From the NCBI RefSeq assembly GCF_000312425.1, contig NZ_HE997181.1, positions 2,723,857 through 2,787,856 on the forward strand: a stretch of 64,000 nucleotides of DNA, written 5' to 3'. Every line of letters begins with the position of its first letter. The first letter of the stretch is position 1. The notes beneath the pieces are model-generated. The model worked only from the letters and a program-made list of their open reading frames with translations. It was not told the DNA's origin and searched no databases. A program made the position numbers and the translations under genes. Shown piece by piece: positions 52,467-64,000 of this stretch. Origin of the DNA: Reyranella massiliensis 521. GTDB taxonomy: Bacteria; Pseudomonadota; Alphaproteobacteria; Reyranellales; Reyranellaceae.

Positions 52467-53042
52467 CTATCGCTTTGCGGCAACGCAGGACTTCTCGACA
52501 AGCTCGATTGCATTGGCGGCGGCGGCCCTGTCTGCGGGCGTCGGCACCGAAACCGTCCACGTCTTGTAGCAGGTCGATTGGAACGCCGGCTTGGCCGTCT
52601 CGAGTTGGACACCGTCGCGGCACAGCCAGGGCGTTTCCGCATCGATGGCGACAGTCCGCACTTCGGGGGCATCCTTCGGCCGGGACGATGCAGAGGCACG
52701 ATCGTCCGTGCCCGACAGCCAGCGCACCTGCTTGATCTTCGTGAAATCAAACGAAAGCGTGGTGGATTCCGCCCACTCTTTCGGCAGTTGCCTGAGACTG
52801 TGGAAGCGAACGATGCACAGGCCGGGCCCGGGCGCGAATATGCCGACGAACGACAGTCTGTCCGATCGATTTTCAACAACCAGGCTGCCGTCGACGATAC
52901 TGCCGGGCAGCGGCCGAGAAGGTGGAGCCGCCGAAATCAAGGAAGCCATGGCCCGAAGAACCTTCTCGTCTGCCTTTGCGTGGCCGGCCCCGCCGACGAC
53001 CGAAATCGCAACAAGGACGCCAAGGGCAGAGCGCACAAACAT
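52467..53042 (-). CDS. Periplasmic protein of unknown function
   Basis: One hundred and ninety-one residues from ATG 53042 (MFVRSALGV); a signal peptide runs to about residue 25 (VLVAISVVGGAGHAKA). The body is beta-rich, with SIVDGSLVVENRSDRLSFVG and LCRDGVQLETAKPAF, and has a few cysteines. No family recognised. Confidence 0.6.
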   Translation of the reverse strand: MFVRSALGVLVAISVVGGAGHAKADEKVLRAMASLISAAPPSRPLPGSIVDGSLVVENRSDRLSFVGIFAPGPGLCIVRFHSLRQLPKEWAESTTLSFDFTKIKQVRWLSGTDDRASASSRPKDAPEVRTVAIDAETPWLCRDGVQLETAKPAFQSTCYKTWTVSVPTPADRAAAANAIELVEKSCVAAKR

Positions 53043-53165
53043 CCCACACTCCATCGGACCGACCCTAGGCCTGGATTCAATCGGGATATTTGTTCACGCA
53101 CCCTTCCGACTTGCAACCCCGTGCCCGTCGGCCGTCGCGCCCTGTCCCGCGATCAGTGCCTCGGC

Positions 53166-53675
53166 CTAGTCGACGTGAACGTTGCCCGCAGCGTCGACCG
53201 TCACGCCGACTTCGGTCTGTCCACGACGCGCACGGCCGCGCCACGACCCATCGGCGCTCTTGCTGACGACCTTCACGCTCTTGTAGCCGTCGCGCTCGAT
53301 CGCCGACTTGGCGAGGCGCGCGCCCTCGGCGTCTTCGGGCGTCGATACGGTCGCGGCCGCCGTATCGACGTGCTTGTCGATCTTGTCATCGCCTGGTTTG
53401 CCGGCAATGTCCTCCTTGATCGGCACCGGCGGTCGCGGCGCGTGCCGCAACGGTACAGGCGAACGCTGCAGCTCCGGCTGCGTCGTGGCGGCGATCTTCG
53501 TCACGGCGACCGGCGCCGTTGTCTTGGCGATCACCGGCGGCGGCGGCTGCGACGAATGCGGCTGCACGGCCGTCACATGCGTCGACGGTTCGGAGGTGGA
53601 CGAAAAGACATGCGCGCTCGCCACGCCGGCCACTACCAGCGCCGCGCCCATCGCTGCAAGCATTGTCCGAGTCAT
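53166..53675 (-). CDS. Exported protein with WRGRA-type domain, paralogue of 31386
   Basis: One hundred and sixty-nine residues from ATG 53675. Signal peptide (AAMGAALVVAGVASAHV), a Pro-rich linker, then the domain IERDGYKSVKVVSKSADGSW with RGRARRG and VTVDAAGNVHVD at the end. The same domain closes the 103-residue protein at 31386, so the domain is a small family in this genome. The linker length differs. Confidence 0.65.
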   Translation of the reverse strand: MTRTMLAAMGAALVVAGVASAHVFSSTSEPSTHVTAVQPHSSQPPPPVIAKTTAPVAVTKIAATTQPELQRSPVPLRHAPRPPVPIKEDIAGKPGDDKIDKHVDTAAATVSTPEDAEGARLAKSAIERDGYKSVKVVSKSADGSWRGRARRGQTEVGVTVDAAGNVHVD

Positions 53676-53688
53676 GGCACCCTCGCCC

Positions 53689-54294
53689 TCAAAGACTGCT
53701 GAGGTCGGCGATGGCACCTGCAATCATGCGCGTGCCGATGGCCATCAGCAGAATGTCGTTGGCAACACGAACGTATTGGTAACCCGAGGGGGCGGGGCTG
53801 AGCTGAGCCAGCAACACACCGGGAAGCGGGTAGTAGACGACGGCCGCCGGCAGCGGCTGACCCATCACCCACATCTTCTTCGCCTGACCCGGCGGTAGGC
53901 AACCATTGTTTTTCTTGGCGAGCCCCGGCGGACAGCCGGCCGTCGCATACTCTGTGCGGTAGTAGGAATAGACGGCGCTGCGATCGCGGTCGTGGATGAC
54001 AATGTTGGCAGGCGCAACATTGCCTTGCGGCGCGCCGACGGACGGATTGCCCGGCCCCCGCCCCATGTCGCCTCGCCCCATGTCGCGGTTGCCCTTGCCC
54101 AGCCCCTGACCTTGCCCCTGGCCCTGACCTTGGCCCTGCGCCTGGCCTTGACCCTGGTTCTTTTGGCCCTGGCCCTGACCCTGACCCTGACCTTGGTTTT
54201 GCCCCGGGCCGCGGCCATTGTCCTTGTCCGCCCAGGCGGGCGTCGCGAGCAGAACGCAGACCGAAACCGCCAGAGCAACCTTCGTCATCTTCAT
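53689..54294 (-). CDS. RcnB-like periplasmic protein with GQ repeats
   Basis: Two hundred and one residues. Start ATG 54294, six bases after GGTGGAGG and downstream of two other in-frame ATGs. Signal peptide (TKVALAVSVCVLLATPAWA), then a long run of Gly-Gln dipeptides (about residues 25-70, GQGQGQGQ), and a C-terminal domain GLAKKNNGCLPPGQAKKMW, then YPLPGVLLAQLSP and VRVANDILLMAIGTR, as in the RcnB/DUF1236-type family. RcnB proteins affect nickel/cobalt homeostasis; here the role is unproven. Confidence 0.7.
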   Translation of the reverse strand: MKMTKVALAVSVCVLLATPAWADKDNGRGPGQNQGQGQGQGQGQKNQGQGQAQGQGQGQGQGQGLGKGNRDMGRGDMGRGPGNPSVGAPQGNVAPANIVIHDRDRSAVYSYYRTEYATAGCPPGLAKKNNGCLPPGQAKKMWVMGQPLPAAVVYYPLPGVLLAQLSPAPSGYQYVRVANDILLMAIGTRMIAGAIADLSSL

Positions 54295-54600
54295 TTCCAT
54301 CCTCCACCGCATTCGAGATTCAACGCGGGAAATAGGGCAAAGGGCAGGCTCCGGAGCGACATTTCGACAATAGCTTTTCCCTGTGTCCGGCAGGTCACAG
54401 ATAGATCACTGCCCTTGTGGGAAATGAAATCGGGCCGGCGCTGCGAACGAGAATCGCTGCCATCGCTGAAATCATTGCAGTTCAAGCTTTTGCCGCCTAG
54501 TTCGTCAACGAACGAAGGGGTTCCTAACCGCATCGGCCATGCTGGCTGTTTATCTTGCTGCCCCGGTCGAAAGGTGGAGAAGTGGCGACGGGGAGGATGA
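54295..54600. other. Divergent intergenic region
   Basis: 306 bases between the RcnB-like gene and the winged-helix-like gene, holding both promoters. No recognisable motif beyond GGGAGG before ATG 54601. Confidence 0.4.
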
Positions 54601-54897
54601 ATGCCACGTAGTCTCGATGCTCCGCTCAGTCCGAACGAGGAAATCACCCTGCGCCGGGTTGCCCTCGGCATCTCGTGCGCCCGGGAACTTTCGCAGCGCG
54701 ACCTCGTGCGGCTGAAGACGCTGGCGCTGGTCGAGATGACGGACGACCGGCTGCATCTCACGGCCGATGGCCAGCAGCGCTACAATATGCTTCCCCGCGC
54801 CACATCGCTTGCGGCCGCGCCGACCTACGAAGAGCTGATGAGCACGCTGGCGGAGCGTCTGCGCAAGGAACGCGGCCAGAGCGAAACCGAGCGCTGA
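54601..54897 (+). CDS. Small conserved protein, winged-helix-like, paralogue of 4023
   Basis: Ninety-eight residues with GGGAGG seven bases before ATG 54601. SLDAPLSPNEEITLRRVALG and LVRLKTLALVEMTDDRLHLT correspond to the protein at 4023-4304, as does GQQRYNML. A helix EELMSTLAERLRKERG ends it. Family unnamed to me. Two copies 50 kb apart in one window suggest a larger family in the genome. Confidence 0.6.
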   Translation: MPRSLDAPLSPNEEITLRRVALGISCARELSQRDLVRLKTLALVEMTDDRLHLTADGQQRYNMLPRATSLAAAPTYEELMSTLAERLRKERGQSETER

Positions 54898-54913
54898 CGC
54901 CCGGGCCAGCGGA

Positions 54914-55333
54914 TCAGGGCGAGACCTTGGCGCAGCCCGCGCCCTGCCAGCGATAGCCCTGCGCCGCCCCGCCGACCATCGTCCATTCGACGATGCACCC
55001 CTGGCGGACCAGCGTGGGCGGAAATCCGCCCATCGGCATCCACATCCCGCCACCCCAGCCCCGTCCCCAGCCGCCGAAGCGGCCGTAGTAGAGCGGCGGC
55101 ATGCCGGGATCGATGTAGGACGTATCCCAGCGCCACTGCAGGACCTTGCTGCCGTCTTCGAGCTGGTAGCTGTTGTCGGGGATGCGGCCCATGCCGTTCA
55201 ACAGCGCGGCCTCGGGCGTGCCTGCCATCTCGCGCAGGCGATTGTCGAATACGGCCTCGCGCTCTTCCTTGGTCGCGCATCCTGCCTGCGAGAGCAGGAG
55301 AAGAACCATGGCCATCCAGATCCTGCGAGGCAT
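54914..55333 (-). CDS. Lipoprotein, Gly/Trp-rich centre
   Basis: One hundred and thirty-nine residues from ATG 55333. Lipobox SQAGC, then NRLREMAGTPEAALLNGMG and a central Gly/Trp run (GRFGGWGRGWGGGMW), finishing with CIVEWTMVGGAAQGYRWQG. The end resembles a small outer-membrane protein domain. No function known. Confidence 0.65.
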   Translation of the reverse strand: MPRRIWMAMVLLLLSQAGCATKEEREAVFDNRLREMAGTPEAALLNGMGRIPDNSYQLEDGSKVLQWRWDTSYIDPGMPPLYYGRFGGWGRGWGGGMWMPMGGFPPTLVRQGCIVEWTMVGGAAQGYRWQGAGCAKVSP

Positions 55334-55401
55334 GTCGACCTCCAAAAGAATCACGGCACGAAATGGCCGGAGCCTAGGCTCGGCCAGCGCGCCGCTCCAG
55401 C

Positions 55402-55698
55402 CTAGCGCGGCAAGGAGTCGAAATAGTCCTTACACGCCTGCGTGATCTGGTTGGTGCGCTGCATCTCGCACGGGCGCTGGCGTTCGAGCAGGACCATGCT
55501 GGCATAGAAGATCATCACGCCCAGGATCCAGCCGGTCATCGACCAGGACAGCGCCTTGTCGAGCCGCTCGGCCCAGGACGGGCCGGTGAAGAACTTCAGC
55601 ACCATGATGGAGATCGGAATCGTCGCCATGCCGCAGGCGACGAACAGCAGGACATAGTCCAGCAGCCCCAGCCCTTCCGGCCCCAGCCCCTCCGGCAC
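55402..55698 (-). CDS. Small two-pass membrane protein
   Basis: Ninety-eight residues with LLDYVLLFVACGMATIPISIM and MTGWILGVMIFYASMVLL as the helices, and a soluble C-terminal tail with two cysteines (PCEMQRTNQITQACKDYF). Three bases after it lies the stop of the lipoprotein gene upstream, same strand. Confidence 0.65.
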   Translation of the reverse strand: MPEGLGPEGLGLLDYVLLFVACGMATIPISIMVLKFFTGPSWAERLDKALSWSMTGWILGVMIFYASMVLLERQRPCEMQRTNQITQACKDYFDSLPR

Positions 55699-55702
55699 GA
55701 TG

Positions 55703-56055
55703 CTACCAGCTCAGCTTGGGCATCTGGATCGGGCCGGTCTTCTTCGGCGTCCAGCCGCGCGCTTCCATGCAGCGCGCCACCAGCCGGTCGAAGTTGTTCT
55801 GGTAGCCCTGGTTGTCCATCGTCCGGTAGAGGTCCTGCTGACCGAAGCGGTCGCGCTCGCCGGAGAAGACGGCGCGACGCTGGTCCTCGATGTTGCGCTC
55901 CTGGCCCGCGACGTTCTTGGCCTGCGCGCGGCATTGCCCTTCGTCGCGCGCGTACTGCTCGGCCATGGTGGCGTCCTGCTTGCCTTCCTTGGTGAAGGTC
56001 TTGGGCGCGCAGCCGACCACCAGCAGGGCCGCCGCGAGAACGATCAGCGCGCGCT

Positions 56056-56059
<4 letters not shown>
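55703..56059 (-). CDS. Small lipoprotein downstream of alaS
   Basis: One hundred and eighteen residues from GTG 56059, which overlaps the alaS stop (four bases). Lipobox VVGC. A conserved-looking body [20 protein letters not shown] and [26 protein letters not shown], typical of small alphaproteobacterial lipoproteins of unknown function. Co-transcribed with alaS. Confidence 0.7.
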
Positions 56060-58719
<2,660 letters not shown>

Positions 58720-58775
58720 GCGGGCCTTGTAGCGTGCGCCTGCCAGACAAGTCCAGAACAGGGAACCTGCAGATA

Positions 58776-59480
58776 ATGGCCGCCGAGGCCCATTCTACCG
58801 CCACTCTCCGGCTCACCGTGGGCGATCTCCGGGTGGTCCATCCTGTCACCGTCCCGAGCGGTTCCGTCCGCGCCTCGGCCGTCGTGCCCGCCCTGCAGGA
58901 GCTGGTGAATGCCGTGGTCGGCGCGGCGGAAGCGAAACTCGGAGAATCCGGAACGGCAATCTCCTGCCGCAAGGGCTGCGGCGCCTGCTGCCGCCAGCTC
59001 GTGCCGGTTTCGCGCACGGAGGCTGAACGGTTGCTGGGCGTGATCGAGGCGATGCCGGCGAAGCGGCAGCAGGCGCTCAAGGAGCGGTTCGCCACGGCCG
59101 CAGCCGCGATCAGGGCGGCGGGCCTCGACGCGACGGCGGGCCGCGCCGACCGCGAGCTGTCGGTCGGCTATTTCGCACTGGGCATCCCCTGCCCCTTCCT
59201 CGAAGAGGAAAGCTGCTCGATCCATCCCGAGCGGCCGCTGGTCTGCCGCGAATATCTCGTGACCTCGCCAGCCGAGCTGTGCGCCGGCCCGCAGCAGAAA
59301 GGCGTGACGCCGGTGCCGGTGCCCAAGGTCTCGATGGCCGCGCGCAGCCTGCAGGACGACAGCGAGAACTGGTTTCCGCTGGCGATGCTGATGGACTGGG
59401 CGAAGACGCGGCCGCGCAACGGCGTGAAGCGCACGGGTCCGGAGTGGGTTCAGCGGTTTCTACGCCGCTTGAGCGCGTAG
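58776..59480 (+). CDS. YkgJ-family Cys-cluster protein
   Basis: Two hundred and thirty-four residues from ATG 58776. Cysteines in [35 protein letters not shown] and later CREY make a zinc- or iron-sulfur-type cluster site of the YkgJ family, whose members bind metal and may modify proteins. The frame is open to 58734. Role uncertain; family call good. Confidence 0.85.
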   Translation: MAAEAHSTATLRLTVGDLRVVHPVTVPSGSVRASAVVPALQELVNAVVGAAEAKLGESGTAISCRKGCGACCRQLVPVSRTEAERLLGVIEAMPAKRQQALKERFATAAAAIRAAGLDATAGRADRELSVGYFALGIPCPFLEEESCSIHPERPLVCREYLVTSPAELCAGPQQKGVTPVPVPKVSMAARSLQDDSENWFPLAMLMDWAKTRPRNGVKRTGPEWVQRFLRRLSA

Positions 59481-59571
59481 AAAACGCTGGTGGGCGGCAG
59501 CGCCTTCTGAGGCGCGGGAGCCCACGCCGCGAAGAAAGGATCGAGGTCGCGATGCCTGCGCGAATCTCCTC

Positions 59572-59660
59572 TGTCATCCTGAGCGAAGCGAAGGATCTCA
59601 TCGCCGCTGGCCATTGGTGGGATAACCGGCATGAGATCCTTCGCTTCGCTCAGGATGACA
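59572..59660. repeat. Inverted repeat with 30-bp perfect arms
   Basis: Bases 59572-59601 are the exact complement of 59631-59660, with a 29-base loop. Core GAGCGAAGCGAAGGATCTCA is shared with the element at 39961. Probably a dispersed REP/MITE-like element. Confidence 0.9.
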
Positions 59661-59737
59661 TGAAGGTAGGTCGCGCTGGCGGGATTCATTCTGAACCGTG
59701 CGGGCTCTCGCGCATCAGAATGCATGCCGCCCGCCCA

Positions 59738-59805
59738 CCGCCCTTTTCTTTTGCGCAAAGCGCAAAAGAAAAGGGCGGTGCCACGCGTGGGGTGCGGCAC
59801 CGCCC
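59738..59805 (-). terminator. recA terminator with overlapping alternative hairpin
   Basis: Reading the minus strand after recA, a 10-bp stem (59805-59796 with 59782-59773) is followed by TTTTCTTTT, a Rho-independent terminator. A second perfect stem, CCGCCCTTTTCTTTTGCG (59738-59755) pairing with 59761-59778, overlaps it and cannot form at the same time. Confidence 0.85.
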
Positions 59806-59853
59806 GGTAAGGAACCCGGAGACAGGGGATACGGGCTCCTCTATTGGCCGCCT

Positions 59854-60924
<1,071 letters not shown>

Positions 60925-61066
60925 TGGCTTTCTCCTTCTTCCCACGCCCCTGTCAGGAGCAGCAATGCGGATAAGTCCGCCGCCCCGTAGCGCTTCGAGC
61001 GGCGCATCGGGTGACGCGAATGTACGCCTTTTGTTCCATACCGCAACGGAACATTTAACCCGCTGA

Positions 61067-61104
61067 AACAACTAATGTTGTTGACACAAGTTCTAGTTCT
61101 GTTC
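61067..61104 (-). promoter_or_regulatory. recA promoter region with LexA (SOS) site
   Basis: GTTCTAGTTCTGTTC at 61090-61104 is GTTC-N7-GTTC, the direct-repeat LexA box of alphaproteobacteria (GAAC-N7-GAAC on the coding strand). A perfect palindrome AACAACTAATGTTGTT lies beside it at 61067-61082. LexA should repress recA here. Confidence 0.9.
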
Positions 61105-61138
61105 CCCGTGGATTATCCCACCAAGGGGATGAACTGAG

Positions 61139-61936
61139 CTAGGGCACGCGCTCCACGGGCACGCTGGCCCGCGCCTCGTCGCATTCTTCGCAGCCCTCCT
61201 CCGCGCCGTGCAGGAACAGCAGCGGCACGGCGCGCAGCGCGTCTACGGCGAGGCGCACGATGTCCTGTGCGCGCGCCAGCCGCGCGGTGCCGTGGCCGAC
61301 CGGGCCCTCGGCCTGCAGACCGCGCGCCCGCAGCCAGTCGTCGGCCAGGGCGAAGCGCTGGCAGCAATGGTCGTTCTCGCGATAGTCGACACGCATCGGC
61401 CGGCCATCGTCGCCGCGTCCGGTGATGTGCCGGGGTACGCCGTAGGGCACGGGCGTCAGCAGCTCCGCGACATGCAGCGACGTGTCGGCATCGTGGCCGA
61501 CACCCAGCAGCAGCACCTGGCCATCGTGATCGCGCACGCGACCGACGGGACTGTCGGGCGCGTGCGGCGGCAGTGGCAGCGCCGTCTTCACGATCGCCTC
61601 CGCCTTCGGCCCGCTAGCAGCGCAGGCAAAGGCATGGTCGGAGCGCACGACACCGGGCTGGCGCCAGAACAGATCGGCGGTGACGCCGAGATCGGCGGCG
61701 GCCGGCGTCGTCGCGGGATCGAAGGGCGTCGCATCGTCGCCGGTCCATGACGGCATCACCAGCGTGCCGTCGGGTCCCAGTGCCGTGCGCAATGCCGCGA
61801 TCAGGCCGAGCGGGCCGCCTTCGATCGGCCGCAGGGCGCGAAACGACGTATGCACGAGCAGCACCCCGCCTGCTTCGACGCCGAGCGTGCGGAGTTGATT
61901 CACGATTTCGCTCTCTCGAAACGCACGCTGTACCAT
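61139..61936 (-). CDS. AAC(3)-family N-acetyltransferase
   Basis: Two hundred and sixty-five residues from ATG 61936. GVLLVHTSFRALRPIEGG, TLVMPSWTGDDATPFDP and VGRVRDHDGQVLLLGVGHDADTSLH belong to the aminoglycoside 3-N-acetyltransferase fold, with the His-Thr of TSLH near the active site. Many chromosomal members (YokD-like) do not confer resistance. The native substrate is unknown. Confidence 0.85.
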   Translation of the reverse strand: MVQRAFRESEIVNQLRTLGVEAGGVLLVHTSFRALRPIEGGPLGLIAALRTALGPDGTLVMPSWTGDDATPFDPATTPAAADLGVTADLFWRQPGVVRSDHAFACAASGPKAEAIVKTALPLPPHAPDSPVGRVRDHDGQVLLLGVGHDADTSLHVAELLTPVPYGVPRHITGRGDDGRPMRVDYRENDHCCQRFALADDWLRARGLQAEGPVGHGTARLARAQDIVRLAVDALRAVPLLFLHGAEEGCEECDEARASVPVERVP

Positions 61937-62015
61937 CCGCCTGTCGCTCCCCTCAGGTCCCGCAATTACCTCGGAGGCAATTGCCGGTGATTCCCGACAT
62001 CCGCAATCTGAACCA

Positions 62016-62837
62016 ATGAACACCCCGACGACACTGCGCTTGCACCACAGCATCTTCTCCGCTTCCTCGCAGAAGGTGCGGCTGGCGCTGGTCGAAAAGG
62101 GCCTCGCCCATGAAAGCGTGGCCGTCGACCTGCAGGCCGGCGAACAGCACACGCCGGCCTATCGCGCGCTCAATCCGCGCGGCGTCGTGCCGACGTTGAT
62201 TCACGGCGGCGCGGTGCTGATCGAAAGCGCCGCCATCCTCGAGTATCTCGACGATGTCTTTCCCGAACCGGCGTTGCGGCCGCGCGAGCCGGTGGCACGC
62301 CAGCGCATGCGGGCCTGGGTGCGCCGCCTCGACGACGTGCACCATCCCGCCAACGGCATGATGCATTACGCGATCCTTGGCCGGCCGGCATTGCAGGCGC
62401 TGCCGCCGGAACGGCTGGAGGCAATGCTGCAGGCCATGCCCAACCGGCGCGACCGCGCGCTACGCGCGGCGGCGGCGCGGCAGGGCGTCGAGGCGCCGGA
62501 GTTCGCCGACGCGGTGCGCACGCAGGAGGAAATGCTCGATGCCCTCGATGCAAGCCTGGCAGGCCATGCCTTCCTGATCGGCGACGAGGTCAGCCACGCC
62601 GATCTGGTGGCGCTGCCCTACGTCGCGCGACTGGAGCAGATGGGCCTGCTGGCGGTGATCGACGATGCCGGCCGCGCCTCCCTCGCCGGCTGGTACGACC
62701 GCATGAAGGCGCGGCCCTCGTGGCGCGAGACCATCGGCGCCCTTCCCCCGCAAGTGATCCAGCATTGGCAGACGCTCGGCCGGCAGGCGTGGCCGGCGAT
62801 CGCGCCGCATCTGCGGCGACGGCCGCCTACATTCTAA
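62016..62837 (+). CDS. Glutathione S-transferase family protein
   Basis: Two hundred and seventy-three residues. LHHSIFSASSQKVRLALVEKG with SQ at the start, the cis-Pro segment GVVPTLIHGGAVLIESAAILEYLD, and a helical C-terminal domain with FLIGDEVSHADLVALPY. A sequence like the bacterial GSTs with a Ser/Cys active site. Substrate unknown. Divergent from the acetyltransferase gene. Confidence 0.88.
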   Translation: MNTPTTLRLHHSIFSASSQKVRLALVEKGLAHESVAVDLQAGEQHTPAYRALNPRGVVPTLIHGGAVLIESAAILEYLDDVFPEPALRPREPVARQRMRAWVRRLDDVHHPANGMMHYAILGRPALQALPPERLEAMLQAMPNRRDRALRAAAARQGVEAPEFADAVRTQEEMLDALDASLAGHAFLIGDEVSHADLVALPYVARLEQMGLLAVIDDAGRASLAGWYDRMKARPSWRETIGALPPQVIQHWQTLGRQAWPAIAPHLRRRPPTF

Positions 62838-62848
62838 CCGGCCGCAGT

Positions 62849-63520
62849 CTAGAAGGTCGTGCAGCTTACCCGCCCGCCGATGTACTGGCAGTTGGTCGTG
62901 CGCGGGCGGTTGATCGCCTCGATCAACTTCTGCTGTTTGTACATCGCATGCTGCTGCTCCGACCAGATCAGGATGGCCTTGGCGGCTTCCTTGTACTCGT
63001 CCACCTCGGCCTTGTGCGCGGCCTGCAGCTGGCGATCCATCTGCCGAGCGATCGCCATCGCCTGGTCGAGGAATTCGGCGCGGGCGGCCTCGCGGATGCG
63101 GACGAATTCGCCCCACGTCATCTTCTTTTCGACGATCCCGAGATAGCCGGCATCGACCTTCGCATAGGCCCGGGCGAGCAGCGCCATCAGATCCGGATTG
63201 ATACTGCCCATGCCTTCGAGGCCGATCTTGCGGCAGTCGGCACTCGCTTCCTGCACCACGAACACGGCCTTGATTTCCGTGGGCGTCGCTTTGGCCGGGT
63301 TGGCCTGCGCCCTCAGCGACGCCGATCCTTCCGGCAGGTAAGGCGCGAGGAGCTGATACTCCGGCATCTCCTTGACCTTCGCGATGCACGCCTCGCTCGC
63401 GGCCTTCCCGCTTTCCACCGCGTTCATGAGGCGCGCCACTTCGAGTTGAGCCCGCGTCGCGCAGCCGCCCAGCACGGCCATCAACGCCGCCATCACCACA
63501 GCGACAACGATCAATCGCAT
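62849..63520 (-). CDS. Lipoprotein, helical, unknown function
   Basis: Two hundred and twenty-three residues from ATG 63520; GGGAGGG is seven bases upstream, which decides against GTG 63526. Signal with lipobox LGGC. The mature part is mainly helical (RLMNAVESGKAASEACIAKVKE, EAARAEFLDQAMAIARQMDRQL) and ends with a conserved-looking disulfide pair NCQYIGGRVSCTTF. Paralogues are usual in these genomes. Function unknown. Confidence 0.7.
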   Translation of the reverse strand: MRLIVVAVVMAALMAVLGGCATRAQLEVARLMNAVESGKAASEACIAKVKEMPEYQLLAPYLPEGSASLRAQANPAKATPTEIKAVFVVQEASADCRKIGLEGMGSINPDLMALLARAYAKVDAGYLGIVEKKMTWGEFVRIREAARAEFLDQAMAIARQMDRQLQAAHKAEVDEYKEAAKAILIWSEQQHAMYKQQKLIEAINRPRTTNCQYIGGRVSCTTF

Positions 63521-63605
63521 TTCCACCCTCCCACAGGTCGAGGGGAGGATTACATATACATCCTATGCGAGCAACCTACCGTCGCGTGCAATCGAGTGCA
63601 CGCCG

Positions 63606-64000
63606 TCAGGCCGGTCCCAGCATCTTCCCGGCTTTGAGTTTGCCGATACCGGCGGCGTCGTAACCCAGCGCCGCCAGCACCTCGTCATTGTGCTGGCCGA
63701 TCTCCGGCGGATCGCTGACGAGCGGCGGACGCCAGCCCATCATCTGGAACGGCAGCAGCGGCAGGCGCGTCTGCACGCCGCCCGGCAGGGTGGTCGGCGC
63801 AAGGGAGCCATTGGCCAGGAGGTGCGGATGGTCGAACAGCTCCTGCGGCCGCGCCACCGGCGCAAAGGAGATGTCGGCGTCGAGGCAGAGCTGTTCGAGC
63901 GCGGCGCGGTCATGGCGCTTGAAGACCTCGGCCACCGCCGGCACGAGCCACGGCCGCGCTTCGATACGCTGGTTGTTGGTGGCGAGCCGCGGGTCGGCGG
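63606..64000 (-). CDS. CaiB/BaiF CoA-transferase family protein (C-terminal part)
   Basis: The frame enters from the right edge (DPRLATNNQRIEARPWLVP) and ends at 63606. AVAEVFKRHDRAALEQLCLDADISFAPVARPQELFDHPHL and LPGGVQTRLPLLPFQM, ending GQHNDEVLAALGYDAAGI, are the usual closing segment of CaiB/BaiF-type CoA-transferases. They move CoA between carboxylic acids. Only about a third of the gene is in view. Confidence 0.85.
   Translation of the reverse strand, partial: ADPRLATNNQRIEARPWLVPAVAEVFKRHDRAALEQLCLDADISFAPVARPQELFDHPHLLANGSLAPTTLPGGVQTRLPLLPFQMMGWRPPLVSDPPEIGQHNDEVLAALGYDAAGIGKLKAGKMLGPA

Larger units (their letters stand above)
59481..59853. other. Intergenic region with repeats and the recA terminator
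   Basis: 373 bases without a gene. Contains the 30-bp-arm inverted repeat (59572-59660) and a compound hairpin (59738-59805) that ends the recA transcript. Confidence 0.6.

Noticed and set aside
61139..61936. An aminoglycoside resistance gene
   Set aside because: The fold is AAC(3)-like, but chromosomal members without resistance are common and no mobile context is present.

Overview
The window comes from a high-G+C bacterial chromosome and most probably from an alphaproteobacterium. The best evidence is the recA promoter, which carries a direct-repeat LexA site of the alphaproteobacterial type (GTTC-N7-GTTC, 61090-61104). An aqpS-type ars operon, an XRE-cupin/EamA pair, Tat-exported hydrolases and many small lipoproteins fit the same group. 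The gene style resembles soil Reyranella/Bradyrhizobium-like genomes, but that is an impression and not a measurement.

Layout. 1-4.3 kb: a Ser/Thr kinase cut by the window edge, a frameshifted methyltransferase, an SDR and a decayed IS5-type transposase. 4.3-14.4 kb: arylsulfatase, small envelope proteins, a secreted GH16-RTX glycanase behind a (TC)14 tract, an MFS transporter, a pair of Cys-rich exported proteins and a class C beta-lactamase-fold hydrolase. 14.4-20.4 kb: an AbiEii-type nucleotidyltransferase with a ribbon-helix-helix-like partner and an array of four palindromes at an exact 24-bp period, then an XRE-cupin regulator/EamA transporter pair, a YdcF protein, a ThDP enzyme and a dienelactone-hydrolase-like protein. 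20.4-27 kb: accessory DNA with two near-identical zinc-ribbon proteins that look like IS1595 transposases without a catalytic domain, and a protein joining a PD-(D/E)XK-like motif, a membrane segment and a peptidoglycan-binding domain. 27-31.3 kb: a GH17 glucanase and a divergent arsenic locus (MFS | arsR-arsI-arsC-aqpS). 31.3-43 kb: small membrane proteins, a TerC-like protein, a Crp/Fnr regulator, an SDR/UbiB pair, an M3 peptidase and a nucleotide-sugar epimerase, separated by palindromic dispersed repeats. 43.2-49.6 kb: a fused indolepyruvate ferredoxin oxidoreductase gene whose last 120 bp are repeated 2.8 kb downstream. The AT-richer DNA between the two copies holds an OLD-family ATPase/TOPRIM nuclease, a KTSC protein and an unknown protein. 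49.8-55.4 kb: lipoproteins and paralogous membrane or periplasmic proteins. 55.4-64 kb: housekeeping DNA with alaS, recA, a YkgJ-type protein, an AAC(3)-fold acetyltransferase, a GST and a CoA-transferase cut by the window edge.

The strongest candidates for undescribed biology are the OLD/KTSC island with its 120-bp direct repeats, the AbiEii-type pair with its periodic operator array, the zinc-ribbon twins, and the nuclease-like/peptidoglycan-binding fusion. All calls come from reading sequence by eye. No database search, structure prediction or composition calculation was run.
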